A DNA stretch of 64,000 nucleotides from Nectonema munidae (taxonomy: Eukaryota; Nematomorpha; Nectonematoida; Nectonematidae), in contig JAUIRK010000875.1 of the NCBI GenBank assembly GCA_030549495.1, positions 186,001 through 250,000 of the forward strand, given 5' to 3'. The notes beneath the pieces are model-generated. The model did not search any database, had not been told where the DNA came from, and saw nothing but the letters and a program-made list of their open reading frames with translations. Both the position numbers and the translations under genes were made by a program. Positions within the stretch are counted from its first letter, which is position 1, and every line of letters begins with the position of its first letter. Below, in pieces: positions 19,338-31,300 of this stretch.

Positions 19338-22300
19338 CTTAAAACAACAAAGACAAGAGATTATTTTAATACGGCAATACATACTCTTATTATTAAGATT
19401 GAATATATGGATGGTTAGAATGGTGAGTCAATATAATTTGCCTTCGATTAGTATTGTTTTGGATTAGGCTATACTTAAACGTATCAAGCATGCGAGGTAT
19501 TGATCAAAATGGCAGAATAAAGGACCGGGTCAGTTTATAAAAATATGATTGTCAGAACATCAGGCTTTCATCTAATTAGCACAATTTTAAAACAACTGTG
19601 CAATACACTAATTTTAAATGAAACAAACTTTTTAAAAATTAGACCGGAGTCGACAATTGCCGAGATTACAAATATATGAATCGTCTGCGAATATAAATAC
19701 TTTTTAATACAAATCCTCTGCTTTACATTTGATATCGTCGGATTAACCTGGTCTTTAATCAGTTAAGGAAAAATTTAATGTTAAATTCAAAACTAATTCT
19801 TTATGTTAATTAGTTTGTACAATAGGTTATATTCAAATAATTGAGAATACACGTTATCTACATTAACAAGAGTTTTTTTTGATTTGTGGAAAAAATAATT
19901 TGCAAAATTCTCCCATACATCAATAATTTCTATAAGTGAAGCTATATCGTGGTCGATTCAGTTGTCTTCATGTATTTATCAAAAATACGGACATCTTTAT
20001 CTAAAGTTTCATTAGAAATTTGTTGATCTTAGCACATACGCCACGTCTATAGTTACATAAGCATTTAAATCTGAAATACAACACAAAAGTTGAAAGACAG
20101 ATAAAAAATTTAACTTGCCTCTTTTTTCTAATAACTTTTTCTATAATTAAAAATTTATTTGAAACAGGAGTTTTTAAAAATTCAAAATTTGATATGAAAT
20201 GACTAATTCAAGGAAAAATTTTATGGCGGTGACGTCAGATTTGCTAGATCTTTATACATGTAAAGGCGCCTTGGAGTACTCACGTGCCCTATATATATAT
20301 ATATATAATTGTTTATCCGACTTTCTTAGCTAATCAAAGTCGGCCTATTTGACTTAAAGGTTATGCTTGTATTTAGTATAAACGCTTTAAAGATTTAGCA
20401 AAAGCAAGCATTGATTAAATCACTCCTCCCCATGCCAAAGAAAGGAAAAGATGGGAATTGCGTGTTTCATTGTAAAAAAATATGGAGTAAGAATAGGCAA
20501 TCTGCGGGACGCATTTACTATTTTTTAAAGTAGAACAACGTATTTACTAGTGTCGGTATTCGGTGAAAATTAACCTATTATTAACCGGTGAATAAAAACT
20601 AATTCACGGTAACCGAGCCGTAATTCAAATAGCAAAGCATAACAAATTTACATATATAAATCCTTTCAAACAATTTTACCCTTTGAGGAGGAGACTTTTT
20701 AAGACTAATCGTTTGCTTTCTTTTTCAATCGAATTTTATATACTTAAAGCAGAGGGGGATTTTCATTTCATGGTACACCGGTGTCACACTGTCCCAAACT
20801 ATCGAAATACAATGTCTTGTGTAATTATATAATGTTTTTTTAAAAAACGGCATTTGGATTTAAGGCAGTATTTCTCAAACCTTTCTATTTCTTGCCACAC
20901 TTAAAGTTGTACAAAATTTAAGTGGCGCCTTATCACGATATAATATATGATACCTTCAATATCGATTTATCTCGATTCTTTCATGAAAAAAATGAACAAC
21001 AAAAAAATTTTGAATACAAAATTTAAAAAAAATGAGGGATATAAATTCGAAAGTTTCTCCATAATACAAAAAAGATGAAACAATATATACTCTACACTTG
21101 TCAATAGCAACAATTATCTTGTAGTATAAAAGTTTAGACAAATTATTTAAATCAAATTTTGATTTTTGTATTAATGTCTTAAGTAACAGAAATTTAAGAT
21201 TCCCATTGAGAAATTTCAAGGGGCGCAACTAGAGGGGGACAAGGGGGCCAATTGCCCCCCCCCCTCCGTCAGATAAACTTATGATATAATTTATTTTAAC
21301 TTTTAACTTATTTCTAATAAAAAAATCAAAATTTTTAACTTCTATTTACACTATTTAAGATTTATAAAAATATTTATTTTCAGAGTTCAATTAGGATCTT
21401 TTACTAATAGCAAAAATTCTTTTAGTTTTGCCCCCTCCTTTTAAACTTTCTGATTACGCCCTTGGGCGCACCAGTGTGCCTGGACACATCATTTGAAAAA
21501 AAGTGGTTTAGAGTAAAATAGATTGAATGCAAAATAACTAAGAAACTAACCCTATTGTTGGAACTGGGTTTCTTTTTAGAAGAATGCGGACATTTTTCTT
21601 CAGCAGTCATCTTGATTGAATCGCAAGAAGAGCTTACACTTTGCTTGCAAGGGATTGTAGGGAGCACTCTCAAGTTTGAGAAAATACTTTTGTTAGCTGG
21701 TTGCTTGTCTTTGCCCTTACTCTTATTCCTCCTCTTGATCATGACTTGCTCGCTCGCGGAAACTTTAATGACTTTGCCCTGAGATGAAGATTGAGCCGTA
21801 GTGCTAGCACTTTCCAGTTGCTCAAAATTTGGATGGAGTTTCATTTCCAGGAATGAAAGCGTTTGGTTTTGACTACTCGTCACAGAGAGCGAAGACACAG
21901 AAAACTTCGCATTTGAATCTTCTGTTCAATAGATTGAAAGTGTATCATTTAAAATTGTGCGCACATGATCAAAAAAGATATGAGGAATGTATTTTCGTTA
22001 GTATAAGTGGTTTCTTTCATACAGAATCTGATTTTTATAAGCTGAATCGTATAAGTAAATTTTTTTAACAAAAAATGTTAAATAGATTAAAAATGTATAA
22101 TTTAACAATTGAATCAGAATTTTAAGACTAATCGTCTACTTTCTTAAAGGTTTAAAGTAAACAATTTTTATTTCTTAGGACACGAGTATATAAAATACAT
22201 AAAAATACTTGTCTGTGTATATATTGGGGGCGTGATTAAGGTTGGTTAGATGCTGGGATTCGATAACTCAAGGTCTTGAGTTCGATCCCGCATCAAGCCT

Positions 22301-25300
22301 CCTTTTCTCATAGTTCGATACAAGCGGCGCAATTGTGCCTTCTTGATGAAAACATCCCAAGGTACATTTACATGTAGAGACAAAAATCATATTATGATTA
22401 CTAATAAGGAAACACGAAGACAAATTTAACTCGGTTGCAAATGAAGTAAAAGAAATCGTAAATAATAAAACACGGTTTTAAGATGAAAATGGAACTTACG
22501 ATGTTTTGATAAACTGAAATCTTCATTATTATCCTCAAAGTATTCTAGGAAATCTCTCTCGATGTTTTCCATAGAAACTTTGTCATCTGACGTTTCACCC
22601 GTCTCTTCTTCGCCATTGTCTCCTTCTACACTTTCAATGTAAGAGAAAAGGGAGTCAACATCATCTAAATCTCCTACTTTAAAAAAATATCAAAGTTAGA
22701 ATAATTGTGCAGAGTGAACGCGTTGTTTGCCGTTATATGCTGTGAAATTGAAAGTATTGATGGAAAAGTTTAAGGGATACACCCCCTTACATACTCTAAC
22801 TTCTTTGCTCATTGCTTGCGTCCAGTTGATTTTTATCATTGAAATTTTAGATACCATTTTTAAGGAATAATAATTAATCTTACAAAATGAATGACGGGTT
22901 TCAAAGCATAAAATTACACCCACATTTTGGTACTATAAAGAAAGTTTTTAACGACACTGTCACAATTCATCTCATTTCAAAAAATTTCTTGTATTCTATG
23001 TATATTTGAGGGTATTGTTGACACTAGATTTCGGCGTCTAGAATAATCCTCGGAAATCTTTAAAAGAAAAACTAGAAAGTGTTGCTTAAAGTTGACTTTG
23101 AGTCACAAATCAAAATGTTAGGCAAGAAGTAAATCACTTGGGGTATGACCGTCTTAATAAAATTTGTAAAATTAATTACCTACTTTCAGCTAAAACGTGG
23201 AAAATCACAAAAAAATTAGAGAAAGATCTGAAACTATGACCTCAGATGCTTATTATTTAATTCGTTTAAATAAAGAAAATAAACAACCACCCGTTCATAA
23301 AGATCACTTTTGATAGTTCCCTTAACCCATTAAGTCCCAATGTTCCCATTTGGGAACATAAGTAATTTCATCTTCGTCTGCTTTTTTCAATGACTTTGAA
23401 TATAAATCGTCTGCGTTTTTTTAAATATCGTCTGATTTCTATGGTACTTAATGGGTTAAATGATCTCTCAATAACGGTTTGACTGTAGAATTGTATCTGA
23501 AATATTGTTATTTATAGCATCAAACGATTCTTAACGTCTTGTATTAACCCATTTAAGACCAAGCAAAGCAGACGATATCTAAAAAAACGCAGACGATTTA
23601 TATTCAAAGTCAAAGCAGACGAAGATGAAATTACTTATGTTCCAAAATAGGAACATTGGTCGTAAATGGGTTAAACCAGCAAAATGAACATATAGAATAT
23701 ATAGGAGTTAAAGTCAGCGTTATTTTCGACTGCAAGTCCAAAAGCATATAAGGTATATAGCTACGATTCGTAGTCTTGGGCACTGCGAAAAAGTGAATGC
23801 GTTCCTAATACATAGAAGCATCTTAACGTATCCAATCTTATCATCATCGTGTTTCCATACTCCGCCATCGTATAAAGATGCTGGGAGAGATAATTGAATC
23901 AATTAAGGAATTCCTTTTTCCAATTATAATGACGATACAAAATTCGTCAATTTTATCTTTCGATCCTAATGTGATGCATATGCTTCTATTAAATCTTAGA
24001 AGGAATTGCGAGGGTTTGAAATAGATGAGGATCAATCAAATACATCAAAAATTAATACAATGATAAAGATAGATTATAAAGGATTAAAAATGAATAAAGT
24101 AATCAAGCTAGGACAAAAACGATTTGAGAACAAATGGTTTTGAAGTTTAAATATAACTTACTTGTAATTTAAAATAAACAAACAAATGGATTTTAAGCAA
24201 AAATTCTTGATGCAAAATATACAAGAGAAAATAACATGAAGTCTAACCAAAATCGCAAATTTAAGCTGCAAAAAAAGTAAAAGTCCTCACTTTTAGTTAA
24301 ATCAATCCACATATGTAGATTTGTAACATGCAACACTACTTGCCTCGAAATTAAAATAATCATCTATCCTCCTGTAGGAAGTGTGGTCTTAAAAGACATT
24401 GCATACGCTATTAACCCATTCAGTACCAATGTTTCCAAAGATAACGCAAACCATTTCATGAATTCAGTCCTATTTAATTCTATTTAAAACAAGAGTCTTC
24501 AGTGTTTCTTTCGGAACATTGGTACCAAATGGGTTAAATAAAGTGTTTCTTAAACTTTTTTTAAGTATTTCAACGAAAGCAAAGGAGCTATGGGCGTCCG
24601 GTGGAACTTACACAGGATGGGGCTTACAATAAAAAATTAGTTAACCCGTTAACGACCAGAATAATCAGACGATATCTAGTGTAAAGCAGAAGATTTGTAT
24701 CAAAGAGCATTGATAAACGCAGACGATTTTATTTTTGTAAAGTCGACTCTGGCCGTTAACATATCTGTTATAAAAAGAGAAAAAACAAGAAACGAAATCC
24801 TTTATTTAGTATGAAGTAAAATAGCTTTGCTTATGTAAAAACAATAGAAATTATCCTAACATTAATAATATAATAATAATAAAAAAAAATTTAATATAGA
24901 ATATACAGTAGAATCTCGCTACTATGCCCCCTCGGTACTATGCCACTCTCGCTACTATGCCAATTTCACTCGGTCCGGACAAAATTCAGTAGAAAATAAA
25001 CTTACTATGCCACCACCTAATCTCGCTATTATGCCACTATTTATTTGTGTGTTGCGTTTTTTAATTATATTTCTCAACTTTTTTTACAAAATTAATGAAT
25101 ATATTTTTTTAGATTTATTGTTTTTATTTGCGTAAAAAATTAACATGTCAGATATAAAACGCAAGCGAACCGATTTCACTCTAAAGCAGAAAAAAGAAAT
25201 TATTGATGCCGAAAAAAATGAGCCTAATCAGTCCAAGCTGGCCAGAGAAATAAGCAAGAAATGGGGTATTGAAGTGAAGAGAACTACGGTAAAAAGCATT

Positions 25301-28300
25301 CTCAGCAAAAAGGATGCAATCGAGGCTGCAATCAAAACTGGATTTTCATCGAAACGCGTTAAGTTGACGCAGGCTCACGATCCAAATCTCGATGAAGGGG
25401 TGCTCATGTGGCTGAAGCAAGCGAGAGGACACAATCTGCCTGTCAGTGGAAGTCTGGTCAAAGAAAAGGCAATGAAACTGGCCGAGATAATGCACATTCC
25501 GGGATTCATGGCAAGCGACGGTTGGCTGGACAATTTCAAAAAGCGTCACGGCATTACTTTTAAAACAATACAAGGAGAAGCAGGAGCGGTAAATTTGCAA
25601 TCTCTTTTTGAGTGGCAACAACAGGTTCTCCGACCTTTGCTTGCACAATTTTCTGCAGAAGACGTCTTCAATCTAGACGAAACTGGACTCTTCTGGCAGC
25701 TGCTACCAAACAAGACCATGGCTTTCAGAGGAGAGCGGTGCACTGGAGGTAAAAAAGTAAGCAAAGAATCACTCTTCTGGTTGGAGCAAACATGAGCGGC
25801 AACGAAAAGCTTCCTCTTCTGGTGATTGGCAATTCAAAGAAACCGCGTGCCTTCAAAAACAAAAAAATTCCGGTGACATACAAGGCAAATTCGAAAGCGT
25901 GGATGACGGCGGAGCTCTTCGAAGAAACATTGCGTGAGTGGAACGAGCGACTCGTCAAGCAGGGACGCAAAGTGCTGCTTTGTCTCGATAACTTCTGTGG
26001 CCACCCATCTGATCTCCAGTTCGACAATATAAAGCTGCTATTTTTTCCTCCTAACACAACATCAATCTCGCAACCAATGGATCAGGGGGTTATAGAGAGT
26101 CTCAAACGCCACTACAAGAAACTTTTGCTCTCTCGCAGGCTTGAAGCCATAGACGAGGAAAGAGAGTTTAAGTTCACGTTGCTTGATGCTCTACACGTTG
26201 CCCGGTATGCTTGGGAGCAGGTTAACAAATCGGTCATCAAAAACTGTTTTGTAAAAGCTAAGTTTGTGGAAGAAGAAATTGATCAGATTGAGCCAAAAGA
26301 TGAAGAGTTGCTCGAGATTTGGAATGCTTTGCCTACTGAGGAAAAGATGCACAATAACGAGGAGATTGAGCTTACTGACTTTCTCAATGCTGACGAGCGT
26401 CTCGCAACTAGTGGCTCTCTTCTGCTAGAGGAGATTGCTGAGGAAGTGCTGAAAAGCAAGGAACAAATTGAAAGCGAAGACGACAAGGAAAGTATCGAAG
26501 AGGAAGTGGTTCAATTCCAAGAAGCCCAAAGAGCGTGGAGCACTGTTCGAAAATTTATGCAGCATTGTAGCGTAAAGCTCAAAGTGATGCAAGCGTGCGA
26601 TTGTTTAGATCAAGAAATGCTTGAGATCCGCCATATGAAAATGCGTCAGACAACCATTTTTGAGAGCTTTGGAATAGGACACAAATATATAAAAAAATAA
26701 AACTGTTTTTTAATAAATGTGATTTTATTTGAAAAAATAAGGCTATTTTTACAAAACCCTCGCTACTATGCCACTCTCGCTACTATGCCACTTTTGGTCG
26801 GCCCCGAAGGGTGGCATAATAGTGAGATTTTACTGATTTTATATAATAGTTATTTAATGATAATAAAGCTAAACTAAACTAGGTTATAATATAGATCAGG
26901 GTTGTCCAAACCCCCTTCAATGCGGCCCGCGGTCTTTTCTAGAAAACCTTTGAAAATTAGTATTATTTAGACATTTATTGAGTTACTTCGAAAAAAGTTC
27001 GAAAGGTGCCAAATCAATGACTGGAGCTAAAAGGGGGCTGAAAGCGTACTTGAGAGATGCTGGAGTCGTCTGCCCAATGTTTCATTGCATTATTCATCAA
27101 GAATCGTTATCTAGTCGCTGTATACGTTTATCTGATGTAATGCAGCATGTATTCAAAATTATTAATTTCGTTAGATGCGGTAATAAAGCGTTGAGACATC
27201 GTCTATTTGTTGATTTCTTGAGAGATTTAGATACAGAATTTTCTGACGTTTCACTTCATTCTACTGTTCGTTGGCACAGTGCTGGGAAATGTCTGCAGTA
27301 GTTCTTCAGTCTGCGTAATGAGATTCTAAACTTTTTAGAAGAACTGAGTTTAGACACTGATGGGTTTAAAGGTTTATTGAAAGACGTCAACTTTCTGAAA
27401 GGTCTAGCATTCCTCACTGATATTACTCAGCATCTGAATAAGCTCAATTTAAGTTTACAGGGTAGGAATCAAACAATCTCTTCTCTGTATGGTTTCGTAG
27501 ATGGCTTCCGCAACAAATTATGCCTCTTCAAAAGTAATCTGCAAAGTAACATTCTACTTCACTTTCCAAGTTGTGATGTTATTTCTAGAGAAATAGAGGA
27601 CAATAACTTCGGCTGCTTTGTTGAAACTCTTGATACTCTGGTTGAAGACTTCAACAAGCGATTTAAAGATTTTCAGCACCTTGAGAAAAACTTCAATGTA
27701 TTCAATGCTCCGCTGACTATATATCAGAAGCCGATGAAGATTTGCAGCTTGAATTGTGTGACTTGCAAAGAGACCGGTTTTTATTAAGCAAAGATACACT
27801 GCCAATCACTCAATTTTGGCCTCTTCTTTCTGAAGAGCATTATCCTAAGTTACGCCATTTTGGATTGCACTTGCTGTCAATGTTTGGAAGTACCTACCTT
27901 TGCGAAGCAGCATTTTCCGCAATGAAGTCGATTAAATCCAAAGAGAGGAATGTACTTAATCAAACATCTCTCGAAGCCTGCCTTCGTTTAGCCTTAACCT
28001 CAGTTGACATTGACATAAAGGAGCTAATTTCCAAAATGCAGGCACACCCATCCCACTGAATTTTAATTAAACTGTATGTTGTTTTTATTAAAAAATTTAT
28101 TAATAAAAATGCTTCCTTAATATACTTATTTAAATATTTTTTACGAATATATTTAAGATTTGATTCTTAACCATACTTGTCAATTATTTTTAAGGTTTCC
28201 TAGTCTACTGACGTTTCTCAAAATTTGCACTCTTTCTTATTCGTAATATTCACATCTTAGCTTCTTTAATCTATTCCCCGGCAATATTTTTTATGATAAA

Positions 28301-31300
28301 TATAAAGGTTCATTTACATGTACATGTTTTACTTTACATCTGGTATGGTAAGACAAGGCATATGTAGAAAAATGTCAACTGCGGCTCGCGATCTACTTTC
28401 CTTTGCTGTATGCGGCCCGCGTCCCCATAAAGTTTGGACAACCCTGATATAGATAAATGTCGAAGAGTACGTTGAAAAAAAAATTTAAAACTCATGTAAA
28501 ATTATATAAAGTTAACTATAAAAGTTAAACAATGGTATTTTTGACTATAATTAAAAATTATGCCAAAAAATAATTATATACTGTTTCGAAAAAATACAAA
28601 TATTTATAATTCCGCTAGCGAGGGCAAGCTGGTCAAATGACCTGCTTGCCCCCGCTAGCGGAATTCCATGAACGGACGCCTTCAAAAATATATAACTCAT
28701 ATATCATTTAAATACTACATTTTATATATCCCATTGTTAATTTTTTCAATCTATGAACATATACAGTCAAATTTGCTATAACTAACACCTGTTTATAACG
28801 ATCAATCTCCATTTTCCCCAATTAATCCCCATTGAGCTTATTCGACTTAGATTAAGCAATTACTCGTTCATAAAGACCAATTTTGATGGTTCAAAATTTG
28901 GAGACAAATTCTCTTTCAATATATGTTTACATTAACTTTGTTTTTCATTTAGTTAATTCAATTTCCATATGTATAACTCAAGGTCTTGGGTTCGATCCCG
29001 CATCAAGCCTACTTTCTTCATAGTTACCTTTATCAGCTTACTAATTTAATTCGTAGCAGTTTATTTAAATGTGATATCACTGCTTTTAGTTATTTTTAAT
29101 TCTATTATAATATAACATTAGGAAATCGTTGATAAAGTGCATGCATGATATATTGTATATCAGAGAATGAATAAACGTAAATCCTTTTTATAAAATTCTC
29201 ATTTTTAAAAAGATTCTGAAAGCGAAGTATAAGTTTTTCAACAAGAAACTTGACTAAACTCGATACCGTTCTTGCAAGTAAGCATCAAAACAAGAACACA
29301 TCCATTTATATTATAGATGAACCACTTATTATTAAAGTCACTTTACTTTTGTTTTTACTACATGCTTTCTTTTAGACTTAGTGTGTATAGTATATATAGC
29401 ATTACATTGATGAAATAGGAAGATAGAAGGATAAGATGGAATCTAAGAAGAAAGGATAAAGGTATTGCTTCATTTAGGTATAAAGTATTGAAAAACAAGA
29501 AGAGACCATGCCAGTAGTAATGTGCTGCTTACATTGCTGTCATACAAATTACAACAAAAAAAGGGGCAGTGAAGCAAGTAATCACTATATTACTTAAATA
29601 GCCATGATTTTTATCTGTGAAGCCTATTTAAAAATTGAAAACAGGTTTACACAGGTGAATAAAGTGGAGAAGTGATATGTAGATAAAAACTCCGCGTATT
29701 ATTATCTACATGTATTCCTTTCACAATAAGGCAAAGTTAACAAAGTGAACATTCAAAGGACGCTGAAGAATAAACAGCTATTTTTCACTCGTCACTTCTC
29801 CTATTGTCAGAGATTGGCCGTAAATAACGCTTCGCTATACTCAAGAACTAATACATTATTTTTCATTCTTGCATACAAAAAAAGCTATTTCTGCCTTATT
29901 AGTAGGAATAAAATTAAAAAAAAGCATCTTTAGCATAAGCAAAAAATATTTAATCGTTATTAGAGTATTTTTAGCGAACTAGTAAAGCACGAAACGGTAA
30001 CAACCAAGAAATTATTTTTCAGTCTAATCCTTCAGATTACGCTATGTAAAATTTTCTAGAACACGCTGTTTTATCTCATTCAATAATGCGAGATTTCACT
30101 TACGCTCCAAAACAAGATCTTTTAAAAACCGTTCAACTTCTAAGGGCAAAAAGATATTTTCAAAACCAAATTTCCTTTTCATATTTGTTATTTAAATTAT
30201 TTATAAACCGGACGTTCATTTATGATAAAAGGTTTTATTTTTAATCATGGGTTTCATCTTCTTTGATTCTAAATAAAACATAGATACCGATCATTATTGA
30301 TTTATCCACTTTTCGAAAAATATTTTATTTATAGAAAAATATAAGTGATTATTATCCAAGGAGATTGGATTCAAAAAACTTTGTTAAATTTCATATTTTC
30401 TCAGTGTAAACAAGCTAAAAGAAATAATTTTCTGCTCTCATAATTGTATCATTAACACTTGTACAGAGACCAATTCGAGCGTCAGATAAAAAAAATTAGG
30501 CAGGTCGAGGGGGACTATTCTTAAGGGGAATTTTTTTGCACTGGATGAGGCGCTTGAACTATACATACTACTTAGTAGCGTTTTTCAAACGGGGGGTCCC
30601 GACCCTTCACTGGGTCGCGTGAAAAATAAAATGGGGCGTGACAAAAAAGATGCTGAATAAATGAATCTAGTGATTTGTCTTATTACACCTAAGTATTATG
30701 GTGTCGCGATGCAAACTTTGGTTCTTGCTATGGGTCGCAGTAAAAAAAGTTTGAAAAACACTGACTTAGTGCATCATTCTGTAATGGCATCATATATAAC
30801 TTTCTGCTTCAAATTTAGATTTAAGAAATTTAACTTTTTCTACTACTAAATCAAATTTAGGGATCATGCGTTGAATTTTGTTTATTTTTTTTATATAATA
30901 GGAATAGCGTTAGAAATCAAAATTTTGACAGTTTCTACTGCTATCAATTTAATTCCTGATTTGACAATTGAAATCCGACCAGCAAGAGCTGTAAATATTC
31001 GAAATCCTCCTAGGAGTGATTTGAGTTTGCCACCACTGTTGTAGAGGATGCAATCAAAATAGGGCAAAAGAAAAGAAAGATGCATTAAGAAAATCAATCA
31101 AACAGTATGAAACACATGTGCCTATCGTTCAGTTGATGTTTTAATTAAGCAATGAGACATATGGTCCGATCGTGAAGTTAATTAAAAATTAGTATTTTGC
31201 ACACTGTAATTATGAAGAAAATTAGTCTTTTTTTGCAAAATTAGATTTGAACTAATAAAATTAATTTATCTATTAACAAAAAAACGTAGTATTTATTCGT

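Noticed and set aside
26283-26486. Minus-strand Ser-rich open frame.
   Set aside because: Antisense of the acidic Tigger C-terminus; no independent support.
28971-29030. Candidate tRNA gene because of GGGTTCGATCCC.
   Set aside because: No acceptor stem or cloverleaf can be drawn, and the same sequence recurs as part of the SINE.
30870-31045. Splice-acceptor-like site followed by about 45 open codons on the plus strand (LEIKILTVSTAINLIP...).
   Set aside because: No upstream donor exon could be supported, and its right end GTTTGCCACCACTG reads like a hAT terminus, so it is probably part of a mobile element.
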